A DNA stretch of 44,584 nucleotides, from the NCBI GenBank assembly GCA_023430725.1, contig JAEYZD010000163.1:1-44584 (forward strand), written 5' to 3'. The first letter of the stretch is position 1. Each line of letters begins with the position of its first letter. The translations under genes and the position numbers were made by a program. This DNA is from Bacteroidota bacterium. Lineage in GTDB: Bacteria > Bacteroidota > Bacteroidia > Bacteroidales > VadinHA17. The notes beneath the pieces were generated by a model. It had not been told where the DNA came from. It worked only from the letters and a program-made list of their open reading frames with translations, and did no database searches. Below, in pieces: positions 1 to 7,622 of the stretch.

Positions 1-3
1 CTG

Positions 4-32
4 TATGCCATGGCATAATTGCATGCCCGGGC
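4..32. repeat. Cluster of short palindromes at left edge
   Basis: A perfect 14-bp palindrome TATGCCATGGCATA occupies 4-17. It is followed by the palindromes GCATGC (21-26) and GCCCGGGC (25-32). No gene lies here. Such a cluster could be the edge of a mobile element, a hairpin terminator of a gene to the left, or a protein-binding site; nothing in the window decides between these. Confidence 0.4.
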
Positions 33-93
33 GGAAAGAGATTCAAATATAAGAGAGTTTTCATAACCTCTTTCATAAGGTGGCAGGGTAAAA

Positions 94-147
94 TTGCCCG
101 CACAACCACCCGGCTTAATTTTGCCCGCACAACCACGCAGCCTAATT
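94..147. repeat. Two tandem 27-bp repeats (possible IS-end remnant)
   Basis: Two consecutive 27-bp units begin at 94 and 121. Both start TTGCCCGCACAACCAC and end in CTTAATT or CCTAATT. Direct repeats of this size containing an AATTTTG-C-rich core recall the multiple transposase-binding repeats at the ends of IS21-family elements, but no transposase gene is present, so that reading is inference. Otherwise positions 1-193 hold no gene I can support. Confidence 0.5.
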
Positions 148-193
148 TTAACCGTTGTGACAATTACTGACAGCCTTACGCGTTACAATTTAT

Positions 194-201
194 TAGATTT
201 G
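194..201 (+). promoter_or_regulatory. Candidate Bacteroidetes -7 element
   Basis: TAGATTTG matches the Bacteroidetes sigma -7 consensus TAnnTTTG and ends 15 nt before the ATG at 217. No convincing -33 TTG lies at the expected spacing of about 20 nt, so support is moderate. Confidence 0.4.
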
Positions 202-216
202 TGAAATTTCAATACA

Positions 217-1197
217 ATGAGCCTACTAACAGGAAAACGCGTACTTGTAACCGGCGGAGCCGGATTCATCGGATCATCGCTGTGCCATGAACTGCTGGAG
301 CGCGACAATGAGGTGGTTTGCCTTGACAACTTCGCCACGGGGAAAAAGGAAAACATAAAGGATCTGAAGGGAAACCCGAAGTTCAGACTGATTGAAGGCG
401 ATATCCGCGACTTTGAGACCTGCAAAAATGCAGTCAGGGGGATCGACGTTGTGCTGCACCAGGCGGCCCTCGGCAGTGTGCCAAGGAGCATAGCTGATCC
501 TGCAACCACAAACGCGGTCAACATAAACGGCTTCCTGAATATGATAATCGCCGCCCGCGATGCCGGCATCAAGCGATTCGTATATGCCTCCAGCTCATCG
601 GTTTACGGCGACTCCCCCGAGCTGCCGAAGGTTGAGGAGCGGACCGGGAAGGTGCTTTCGCCCTACGCAATCACAAAGCTTGTCAACGAAGAGTATGCTC
701 GCATCTTCGGCAACCTGTACGGCATGGAAACAATAGGCCTCAGGTATTTCAACGTCTTCGGGAGGCGACAGGATCCGAACGGGCCATACGCGGCAGTAAT
801 TCCGAAATTCACGATGTCATTCATGAAGTATGAGTCGCCCGTCATCAACGGTGACGGAAGCAACTCTCGCGACTTCACCTATATAGACAATGTTGTTCAA
901 GCCAACAACCTGGGTGCCACCGTTGAGAATCCGGCCGCCTATAACCAGGCATACAACGTGGCATGCGGCGACTCAGTCAATCTGAACGAGATGACCTCTA
1001 TGCTCAGGGGGTATCTTGCCGTTCATGATCCGAAGATAGCAGCGGTTGACCCGAAACACGGGCCGACACGTGCAGGGGACATTCCTCACAGCATGGCCAG
1101 CATCGGGAAGGCAGTAAGGCTGCTTGGCTACAAGCCCCGGGTGCTCTTCAGCGAAGGTCTCGGGCATGCCGTTGAGTGGTATGTTAATAACCTCTGA
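217..1197 (+). CDS. NAD-dependent nucleotide-sugar epimerase, WbpP/TviC-like (UDP-GlcNAc 4-epimerase family)
   Basis: This is an extended short-chain dehydrogenase/reductase of 326 residues, a normal family length. The N-terminal NAD-binding Rossmann motif GGAGFIGS is at residues 13-20. A serine-rich strand ending SSSVYGD precedes the catalytic Tyr150-x3-Lys154 (SPYAITK). The sequence resembles WbpP/TviC enzymes, which interconvert UDP-GlcNAc and UDP-GalNAc (or the uronic acids) in the cytoplasm for polysaccharide synthesis; substrate choice is inferred. A TAnnTTTG element lies just upstream, and a 204-bp gap separates the gene from the next, so it may be transcribed separately from the long operon. 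The ATG at 217 leaves the usual short lead-in before the Rossmann strand. Family assignment is firm, exact substrate is not. Confidence 0.9.
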   Translation: MSLLTGKRVLVTGGAGFIGSSLCHELLERDNEVVCLDNFATGKKENIKDLKGNPKFRLIEGDIRDFETCKNAVRGIDVVLHQAALGSVPRSIADPATTNAVNINGFLNMIIAARDAGIKRFVYASSSSVYGDSPELPKVEERTGKVLSPYAITKLVNEEYARIFGNLYGMETIGLRYFNVFGRRQDPNGPYAAVIPKFTMSFMKYESPVINGDGSNSRDFTYIDNVVQANNLGATVENPAAYNQAYNVACGDSVNLNEMTSMLRGYLAVHDPKIAAVDPKHGPTRAGDIPHSMASIGKAVRLLGYKPRVLFSEGLGHAVEWYVNNL

Positions 1198-1198
1198 C

Positions 1199-1210
1199 GC
1201 TGTTAACAGC
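1199..1210. repeat. 12-bp perfect palindrome after first epimerase gene
   Basis: GCTGTTAACAGC is a perfect palindrome starting two bases after the stop codon of the preceding gene. It could form a small hairpin, but no T-run follows directly, so it is a weak terminator candidate at best. Confidence 0.35.
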
Positions 1211-1229
1211 CTTATGAATCCTTCTTTTC

Positions 1230-1237
1230 TATCTTTG
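1230..1237 (+). promoter_or_regulatory. Possible -7 element ahead of the polysaccharide operon
   Basis: TATCTTTG fits TAnnTTTG and is the only such match seen in the 204-bp gap before the gene at 1402. It lies about 165 nt from that start and lacks a clear -33 TTG. If used, the transcript would carry a long leader containing the 15-bp palindrome at 1300-1314. Confidence 0.25.
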
Positions 1238-1299
1238 TCATTATTGGCATCAACGCTTTGGCCATTTCCGGCCTAAGGATAACATATTCAGTACGTTGG

Positions 1300-1314
1300 A
1301 CACGAGTCTCGTGT
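1300..1314. promoter_or_regulatory. 15-bp inverted repeat, possible operator
   Basis: ACACGAG-T-CTCGTGT is a perfect 7-bp inverted repeat around one central base, 87 nt before the ATG at 1402. A symmetric half-site pair of this size is typical of a dimeric regulator's operator. No regulator gene is in the window, so the role is inference. Confidence 0.35.
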
Positions 1315-1401
1315 GACTGACGGACCGGAGGATTGGATAAACCCAAAGTTTGTCAGGAGGCCCCGGCATAATATTTCTTAAGACATTAAACCTTAACAAA
1401 G

Positions 1402-2316
1402 ATGAAAATACTTGTTACCGGTGGTGCCGGTTATAAAGGAACCGTGCTTGTCAGGAAGCTTCTTGATGAGGGATATGATGTCACACTGCTTGATAATTTC
1501 ATGTACGGGTATGAGCCGGTGATGCACATGGCGACCAGGAAGAACCTGAAGATCATACGGCATGACATCCGCAACGGGATACCCGGGCTGAAGGACTATG
1601 ATGTAATCTTTCACCTGGCCGGCATAAGCGGTTTTCCGGCATGTGCATCCAACCCGCACTCCGCACAGCTCATCAATGTGGAGGCTGTGAGGCAGATTGC
1701 ACAGGACCTGGCGCCGGGGCAGATGCTCATCAATGCCTCAACCACATCGTTGTATGGAAAGTCCGGTGTCCCCTGCGACGAGGATACGCCGGTTGACCCG
1801 GTAAGCACCTATGCCCTGACGAAATATGCAGCCGAGGGGATCCTTCATGATAAACCGAATGTGGTATCACTTCGCTTTGCGACAGTATTCGGATTCAGCA
1901 CAAGGATGCGCATGGACCTGATGATCAATGATTTCGTCTATAAGGCTGTCAAGGAGAAGGTGATCGTACTGTTTGACAGTTTTGCCAGGAGGACGTTTGT
2001 ACATGTTGAGGATGCGGCTGACTGTTACATCTTCGCCATGAACAACTTTGACAGGATGAAGGGAAGGATTTACAATGCGGGCGGCAACAGCCTCAACTTC
2101 TCGAAGGATGAGATTGCTTCAAAGATCATGGAGAAGGTGGAGTTTTCAGTTGTCAATTCCGAGCTGAAGGATAAGGATCTGAGGCATTTCATAGTCAATT
2201 TTGACAGGATTGAGAAGCTGGGTTTCACGCCGGCGCGCACTGTTGAAGACGGGATAGACGAGCTGCTCAGGATCTACGGTTTCTACGAATATTATTCTCA
2301 TTACAGAACTATCTGA
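1402..2316 (+). CDS. NAD-dependent epimerase/dehydratase (SDR family)
   Basis: This 304-residue extended SDR probably acts on a nucleotide sugar. The Rossmann motif is GGAGYKG at residues 7-13, starting almost at the N-terminus, which supports the ATG at 1402. The catalytic pair is Tyr137-x3-Lys141 in STYALTK, after the strand NASTTSLYG. It lacks clear hallmarks that would separate a 4-epimerase, a 4,6-dehydratase or a reductase. It opens a compact run of genes and is followed after 3 nt by a DegT-type aminotransferase. A keto-sugar made here and aminated by the neighbour is plausible (inference). The 204 bp upstream contains a palindrome and a possible -7 element. Confidence 0.88.
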   Translation: MKILVTGGAGYKGTVLVRKLLDEGYDVTLLDNFMYGYEPVMHMATRKNLKIIRHDIRNGIPGLKDYDVIFHLAGISGFPACASNPHSAQLINVEAVRQIAQDLAPGQMLINASTTSLYGKSGVPCDEDTPVDPVSTYALTKYAAEGILHDKPNVVSLRFATVFGFSTRMRMDLMINDFVYKAVKEKVIVLFDSFARRTFVHVEDAADCYIFAMNNFDRMKGRIYNAGGNSLNFSKDEIASKIMEKVEFSVVNSELKDKDLRHFIVNFDRIEKLGFTPARTVEDGIDELLRIYGFYEYYSHYRTI

Positions 2317-2319
2317 TAT

Positions 2320-3498
2320 ATGGACAAGTACAATAAAACCCTGGCCATTAACGGAGGGGCTCCGGTAACACGGGAGCCTGTTCTCATTCACAAGCCCATG
2401 CTTGACGAGGATGATTTTGCCTCGGTGGATATTGCAGTCAGGTCTACGTTTGTCTCAGGCGACGGGCCGGCGTGCCGGGAGTTTGAAAAGAGGCTTGCCG
2501 AATATCTCGGGGCGAAGCATGTGCTATTCGTCAATTCGGCCACCTCGGCGCTGGAGCTTGCCTTCAGGGCAAAGGATTTCCCGGCAGGATCTGAAGTGAT
2601 AGTGCCCGATTTCACATACACCTCCACCGCGCTGGGAGCGCTGTACAACAACCTGAAGATTGTCCTTGCGGATGTTTTACCGGATAACGGAAGCATTGAT
2701 GTGTCAAAGATTGAAGATCTTATCACATCCCGCACCGTTGCAATTGCTCCAGTGGATTATGCCGGCATACCGGCCGACATGGATGCAATCAACGAGATTG
2801 CCCGCAGGCACGGTTTATACGTGGTTCATGACACAGCCCAGTCGATCGGCTCACTGTACAAGGGGCGCAGGACAGGCACTATGGCTGATATCTCTACATT
2901 CAGTTTTCACGGTACGAAGAATCTGACTACGGGAGAGGGCGGCGCTGTTGTAACGGATGATGACGCCCTGGCAGCACGGATCAGGGTTCTGAGGGAGAAG
3001 GGTACGGACAAGCACTCATTTATCTCCGACAACCGGACGAGGGGATTCTATGAATACATTGACACAGGCAACTCCTATGTGCAGTCGAATATCCTGGGGG
3101 CGCTGGGTGTTTCCCAGCTGGCGAAGCTCGATCTGATGAACGGCATCAGGGAGCATGTTGCAACGGGTTATCTTGAGAAGCTGAAGGGTATCCGCGGACT
3201 TGATTTTATAAGTATTCCGGACTATGCGGAGCCCAACTGGCATCTGTTCGGTATACTGGTACCGCCTGAGGAGCGCTACTGGGTGATGGATGCTCTGAGG
3301 GCTGAGGGAATCATGGCCAACGTGCATTATTCGCCTCTGCACCTCAACAGGTTTTACAGTGGTCTGGCCACCGATGAGGAGATGCCAGGTGCAATGGAGT
3401 TCTTCAGCCGGTTGCTGAGGCTGCCTCTCTATCCTTCCCTTACGGAAGCGGAGCAGGAGCATGTTGTCACTGCCGTGAAGAAGGTATTCGGAGAGTGA
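2320..3498 (+). CDS. DegT/DnrJ/EryC1/StrS-family PLP aminotransferase
   Basis: A 392-residue PLP-dependent sugar aminotransferase of the DegT/DnrJ/EryC1/StrS family. The N-terminus (LAINGGAPVTREP) matches the 'LGGxPv' opening of the AHBA-synthase/StsC-like branch. NSATSALELAF forms the cofactor phosphate-binding region. The Schiff-base lysine is Lys200 in SFHGTKNLTTGEGG. Family members transfer an amino group from Glu or Gln to a keto-sugar or cyclitol. It begins 3 nt after the SDR gene and precedes an ATP-grasp ligase and an N-acetyltransferase, consistent with making and then acylating an amino sugar. The exact product cannot be read from sequence. Confidence 0.93.
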   Translation: MDKYNKTLAINGGAPVTREPVLIHKPMLDEDDFASVDIAVRSTFVSGDGPACREFEKRLAEYLGAKHVLFVNSATSALELAFRAKDFPAGSEVIVPDFTYTSTALGALYNNLKIVLADVLPDNGSIDVSKIEDLITSRTVAIAPVDYAGIPADMDAINEIARRHGLYVVHDTAQSIGSLYKGRRTGTMADISTFSFHGTKNLTTGEGGAVVTDDDALAARIRVLREKGTDKHSFISDNRTRGFYEYIDTGNSYVQSNILGALGVSQLAKLDLMNGIREHVATGYLEKLKGIRGLDFISIPDYAEPNWHLFGILVPPEERYWVMDALRAEGIMANVHYSPLHLNRFYSGLATDEEMPGAMEFFSRLLRLPLYPSLTEAEQEHVVTAVKKVFGE

Positions 3499-3510
3499 CC
3501 CGCAGATGAA

Positions 3511-4761
3511 ATGCATGCAGGGCAGGGGGCTGCCAAAGAATATGAATTTTCTGAACAGATGATGACCCGGATGTGGAAGTCAGTCATGATCTTCGGCGCC
3601 GGGCTGAACCAGCTGGAGCTTATCAGGGAGGCGAAAGCCCTTGGTCTTGTCACCGTGGTTGTTGATCCGCAGGAGGATCCTCCGGGAAAGGCTGAAGCTG
3701 ATCATTTCTGCCGGATTGACGGTCATGATTATGAGTCCACGAAGGCGGCTGCTGCCAGGTACGGTGTCAGCGGCATCGTGACAGGTCAGATGGAGAAGCC
3801 CTTGCGGCTGATGGCGCGACTGGCGGAGGAGATGGGCTTCGTCTTCAACTCCCCGGAGGTGACGGAGAGGTGTCTCGACAAGTGGCTGATGAAGCAGTCG
3901 CTGACAGTGCACCGTGTGCCGTGTGCAAGGGGTATCCTCGTTAAGCCGGGAGAGGAGATCCGTCTTCCGGAGTGGATGAGTTTTCCACTGATAATCAAAC
4001 CCCGTGATGCATTCTCAAGCAGGGGTGTTTACAGGTGTGATGACAGGGCGGCCATTGATACATTCATCAGTGAGAGCCGTTCCTTCTCCTCAACAGGGGA
4101 TGTGATTATCGAGGAGTTCCTCAGCGGCGAGGAGTACAGCGTTGAGTCGCTCACCTTCAATGGCGAGACCACCGTGGTGCAGTTTACCGAAAAGTATATT
4201 ACGCCCTATCCCAGGACAGTTGAGCTTGGGCACCTGCAGCCTCCAGCGATGGACATGGCCACAAAAATGGAGGTATCAGCTGTTGTCAGGAGGGCCCTGT
4301 CAGCCCTTGGCGTGATGAACTCAGCCTCGCATGCCGAGGTGATGGTTACTGAAAGCGGGCCGGCAATAATTGAGGTCGGAGCCAGGCTGGGAGGCGACTT
4401 CATCGGGTCATATCTCACCAGGTCATCCACCGGGATGAGCATGGACAGGGCTGCCATTGAAATCGCCATGGGTGTTGCCCCCTCCCGCAGACCGTCGTTC
4501 AGGGCTTTTTCAATGATCAGGTACCTCGAATTGCCCGCTGGCAGGACTGTAGAGAAAGTGCTTCCGGTTGACGACATCCTCGCTCTTCCGGGAGTCGTTT
4601 TTGCTGCTGTCTTTGTCAGGCCTGGTGACATGATAATGCCTGTTTCGCACAGCGCACTCAGGCCGGGATGCATGATTGCCGAGGCAGATTCGAAAAGCCA
4701 GCTGCTGAGCAGGATTGCAAAGTTTTCAGGAATGCTTGTAAAGAAAATCATACTGAAGTAA
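3511..4761 (+). CDS. ATP-grasp family ligase (carboxylate-amine type)
   Basis: A 416-residue ATP-grasp protein, most like the carbamoyl-phosphate-synthase-L/D-Ala-ligase type that joins a carboxylate to an amine through an acyl-phosphate. An N-terminal pre-ATP-grasp Rossmann strand (SVMIFGAGLNQLELIREA) is followed by the ATP-binding lysine strand (FPLIIKPRDAFSSRGVYR), then IIEEFLSGEEYSVE, and near the end of the fold the Mg/ATP motif IIEVGARLGGDFIG. The first ~20 residues do not look like the fold, so the true start may be the ATGs at 3559 or 3571; the ATG at 3571 puts the first strand at the N-terminus. It sits between an aminotransferase and an N-acetyltransferase, so attaching an amino acid or acid to an amino-sugar is a reasonable guess. 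Confidence 0.85.
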   Translation: MHAGQGAAKEYEFSEQMMTRMWKSVMIFGAGLNQLELIREAKALGLVTVVVDPQEDPPGKAEADHFCRIDGHDYESTKAAAARYGVSGIVTGQMEKPLRLMARLAEEMGFVFNSPEVTERCLDKWLMKQSLTVHRVPCARGILVKPGEEIRLPEWMSFPLIIKPRDAFSSRGVYRCDDRAAIDTFISESRSFSSTGDVIIEEFLSGEEYSVESLTFNGETTVVQFTEKYITPYPRTVELGHLQPPAMDMATKMEVSAVVRRALSALGVMNSASHAEVMVTESGPAIIEVGARLGGDFIGSYLTRSSTGMSMDRAAIEIAMGVAPSRRPSFRAFSMIRYLELPAGRTVEKVLPVDDILALPGVVFAAVFVRPGDMIMPVSHSALRPGCMIAEADSKSQLLSRIAKFSGMLVKKIILK

Positions 4762-4776
4762 CAGAAACCAAATAAC

Positions 4777-5325
4777 ATGATAACAGGAGACAAGATTATT
4801 CTCAGGCCGATCAGGATTGAAGACCGGGAATATACCGTCAGATGGCGGAATGACCTTTTTATAAAGGCAAGTACCATGTCTCACCCGTTCCCGGTGACGG
4901 ACGAGATGGAGAAAGATTGGTATGAGCAGAACTCAAGGAGCAAGAACAACAGCTATCTCCCTTTCACTGTTGTTTCAAAGAGCAGTGAAAGAGTCCTGGG
5001 TTTTTTTTCGCTGAACAACATAAACTGGATATCGAGGATAGGGTTTATCAGCGGCATCATCGGGGAGAGGGAGAATATGGGCAAGGGGATTGGCCGGGAG
5101 GCTCTGGAGTTGCTTATTCGCTATGCGTTTGACTACCTGAATCTTCAGAAGATCTGTGCCTATGTCCGTACTGATCATCCGGCGATGAAGACCTGGATGG
5201 AGACCGGCGCCGTCAGGGAGGGTACACTGGTAAATCATTTTTATGCTGACGGCAAATATTATGATGTAGCATTTATTTCATGGTTCAGTGTCCAGGGTAA
5301 GTCCGGCGGCAGCCCTAACAGCTAA
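4777..5325 (+). CDS. GNAT-family N-acetyltransferase (RimJ/RimL-like)
   Basis: A 182-residue GCN5-related N-acetyltransferase of the RimJ/RimL-like branch. It opens with IILRPIRIEDREYTVRWRND, the typical first strand and helix. The acetyl-CoA pyrophosphate loop is ENMGKGIGREALELLI (R/Q-x2-G-x-G/A type), and the C-terminal half has the usual LNLQKICAYVRTDHPAMKTWMETGA segment. Relatives in sugar clusters acetylate amino groups of nucleotide-linked amino sugars, which fits the aminotransferase two genes upstream. The end of this gene overlaps the GTG start of the following glycosyltransferase by 38 nt, implying translational coupling. Confidence 0.88.
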   Translation: MITGDKIILRPIRIEDREYTVRWRNDLFIKASTMSHPFPVTDEMEKDWYEQNSRSKNNSYLPFTVVSKSSERVLGFFSLNNINWISRIGFISGIIGERENMGKGIGREALELLIRYAFDYLNLQKICAYVRTDHPAMKTWMETGAVREGTLVNHFYADGKYYDVAFISWFSVQGKSGGSPNS

Positions 5326-6136
5326 GGCCGTAAAGAGGGCCGGGTGGATCATTGAATCGGCCACATGGCCGGTGCGTGCGCAGTATTACCGTGCCATGCT
5401 GGCTGGCACTCAGCCGCTGGGTATTACGATTGGCATAACCACCTACAAGGACCGTTTTGAAAGCTGCCTGATACCACTTCTTCCGAAGATCACCGCTCTC
5501 TTCCCGAAGGAGGAGGTGATTGTAATTGCCAACGGTCATTACCAGCAGGAAGAACAACGTGAATATTTAAGCCGTTTCAACGAGTTTTGCAGCGGGTTCG
5601 GCAACGTTTTGACAGAGTCATACATTGAGCCAAGGGGGTTAAGCAGCCTCTGGAACAGGATTATTGAGAAGGCAAGTCACCCCGGCGTCCTGATCCTCAA
5701 TGATGACATTATGATAAAACCCGGATTCAGGAGAGTTGTAATGAATCTGCTTTCGGGAAGTGACCCGGTTGTTACGGTAAATTCATCGTGGAGTCATTTC
5801 CTGATTACCGGTGAGGCTGTTGCCGGAATCGGCCTTTTTGATGAGGGGCTGAAGGAGATCGGGGGTGAGGATGATGATTACCTGGCAAGGATGGCCATTG
5901 CCGGCTTGAGTGCCGGGAATGTGGTCTCGCCGTGCATCTCAGGGAGGAGCAAACGGCGGATGAAGGTTTCCGCACTGAATTCCTACGGACGTGACATGTC
6001 GAAGGAGGCCGGCGGGTACAGCACTCTGAACAGTGAGTACCTGCTGGGCAAATGGGAGACGTCTGAAACATATTTTGAAGGTGCTGCGGAGGTTCCGGGC
6101 AGAGCGATCAGGTACTGGAAGCTCAGAAATTCATGA
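5288..6136 (+). CDS. Glycosyltransferase, GT2-like (GT-A fold)
   Basis: A 282-residue protein with GT-A glycosyltransferase features: the strand ITIGITTYKDR, then GLSSLWNRIIEKASHPGVLILNDDIMIKPG, where NDD is the likely DXD-type metal and sugar-nucleotide site, and a C-terminal GGEDDDYLARM that matches the acceptor-side ED motif of GT2 enzymes. It is smaller and more divergent than typical GT2 proteins. The start is a GTG at 5288 inside the previous gene; no in-frame ATG lies before the conserved part. It probably adds one sugar of the repeat unit on the cytoplasmic face. Donor and acceptor are unknown. Confidence 0.8.
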   Translation: MSRVSPAAALTAKAVKRAGWIIESATWPVRAQYYRAMLAGTQPLGITIGITTYKDRFESCLIPLLPKITALFPKEEVIVIANGHYQQEEQREYLSRFNEFCSGFGNVLTESYIEPRGLSSLWNRIIEKASHPGVLILNDDIMIKPGFRRVVMNLLSGSDPVVTVNSSWSHFLITGEAVAGIGLFDEGLKEIGGEDDDYLARMAIAGLSAGNVVSPCISGRSKRRMKVSALNSYGRDMSKEAGGYSTLNSEYLLGKWETSETYFEGAAEVPGRAIRYWKLRNS

Positions 6137-6170
6137 TGCAGCGGGTCCGTAAAATCAGGTTACTGATCAG

Positions 6171-7622
6171 GTGGAGAGTTTAAAGACCAGGACGGCCAGG
6201 GGGCTCTTCTGGAGCCTGCTCGACTCATTCGGGGTATATCTCGTTAAGTTCGGGTTCAGCATTGTAATTGCACGGACGTTGTCGCCCGAGGATTACGGCC
6301 TGATGGGAATGATACTGATCTTCATCGCCATGGGTCAGGTCCTGATGCAGGGAGGCTTCGCGGCAGCGCTTGTCCAGAAAAAGGATGCGGATGCAAATGA
6401 CTATTCAACCGCCTTCTGGTTCAATGTTCTGACAGGTGTGGCAGTCTGGGTCATCCTTTACTTTTCGGCCGGTGCCATTGCTGAATTTTTTGACAGGCCG
6501 ATACTGAAAGCAGTTACGAGGGTTGCGGCGCTCGGGATAATCCTGAACTCACTGAGTTCTGTCCATGTTGCCATACTCACCAGGGATCTGAACTTCAGGC
6601 GTCAGACATGGATTAACCTGGTTGGGACGATTGTGTCCGGCATCACCGGTGTGGCTCTGGCCCTGGGAGGCTATGCCGTATGGGCGCTTGTCTTTCAGAC
6701 ACTTGCCGGCAACCTTATTTACATGTCAGGTCTCTGGATCACCGGACGATGGAGGCCACTGTTTATATTTGATTTGAAGTCGTTCCGGTCACTCTTCAGC
6801 TTCAGCTCAAAGATTCTGCTGCAGGGTGTACTGGATGTGATTTTCACGAAAGTTTACTTCCCGCTGATAGGGAAGATATATGCGGCACAGCAGTTGGGAT
6901 TCTATACAAATGCCAACCGCTTCTATGAGCTCTTCATCAGGCAGAGCTCCGTATCCGTGACTCGTGTTATTTTCCCGGCGTTCTCCGCGGTTCAGGACGA
7001 CAGGGAGCGTTTCAACAAGAACTACCTGCGATCTTTCAACATGCTTGCAATGCTGATGTTTGCTATCACCGTGACCCTGATAATTGCAAGCAGGCCATTT
7101 ATCTCGGTTGCCCTTACCGAAAAGTGGCTGCCGTCGGTGCCCTATATGCAACTGTTTTTTATCGAGGGTTTTTTCTTCCCGTTGCTGCTCTTCAACCAGA
7201 ATATCCTGCTCTCTGCCGGACTCAGCGGTACATCGCTGAAGATTGATCTCGCAAGGAAAGCAGTGATACTGATAGGAATCCTTATTGTCTGGAGGATTGG
7301 CATCAGGGCACTCATCATCGGACAGGTTGCTGCAACAGCGGCAGCGCTTATCCTGTCATGTTTTGCTGTTGCAAGGAACCGGGGCATCAGGTTCAGTGAG
7401 ATTATGGCGCAAACGTCAAAGCTTGTGATAATTACGGCAGCATGTTTCCTGCTCAGTTACGGAATCATTGAATCACTTCCTGTTGCTGACTGGCTTGAGC
7501 TGACACTGAAATGTGTTCTAACACCCCTCTTTTTCTACGGTCTGGCAAGATTGTTCAGGCTCAGTGCTCTGGCTGACCTTATGGTGTTGATCAGGGAACA
7601 CACTACGCGTTTTACAAGATGA
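6171..7622 (+). CDS. Oligosaccharide flippase, Wzx/WzxC-type (MOP superfamily)
   Basis: A 483-residue polytopic membrane protein with about 12-14 hydrophobic helices and the Wzx opening pattern (ARGLFWSLLDSFGVYLVKFGFSIVIARTLSPEDYGLMGM). That opening is characteristic of WzxC/lipopolysaccharide-biosynthesis flippases of the MOP superfamily. It would move lipid-linked repeat units from the cytoplasmic to the periplasmic leaflet. Translation begins at a GTG (6171). The stop overlaps the start of the downstream polymerase in an ATGA arrangement, so flippase and polymerase are probably co-translated. Pairing with a Wzy-like gene indicates a Wzx/Wzy-dependent pathway. Confidence 0.92.
   Translation: MESLKTRTARGLFWSLLDSFGVYLVKFGFSIVIARTLSPEDYGLMGMILIFIAMGQVLMQGGFAAALVQKKDADANDYSTAFWFNVLTGVAVWVILYFSAGAIAEFFDRPILKAVTRVAALGIILNSLSSVHVAILTRDLNFRRQTWINLVGTIVSGITGVALALGGYAVWALVFQTLAGNLIYMSGLWITGRWRPLFIFDLKSFRSLFSFSSKILLQGVLDVIFTKVYFPLIGKIYAAQQLGFYTNANRFYELFIRQSSVSVTRVIFPAFSAVQDDRERFNKNYLRSFNMLAMLMFAITVTLIIASRPFISVALTEKWLPSVPYMQLFFIEGFFFPLLLFNQNILLSAGLSGTSLKIDLARKAVILIGILIVWRIGIRALIIGQVAATAAALILSCFAVARNRGIRFSEIMAQTSKLVIITAACFLLSYGIIESLPVADWLELTLKCVLTPLFFYGLARLFRLSALADLMVLIREHTTRFTR

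Noticed and set aside
183..572. A 129-codon minus-strand frame
   Set aside because: Antisense to the first epimerase gene's conserved Rossmann region; no motif.
4206..4877. A 223-codon minus-strand open frame
   Set aside because: It overlaps the ATP-grasp and GNAT genes, both with strong motifs on the plus strand, and shows no domain features of its own.
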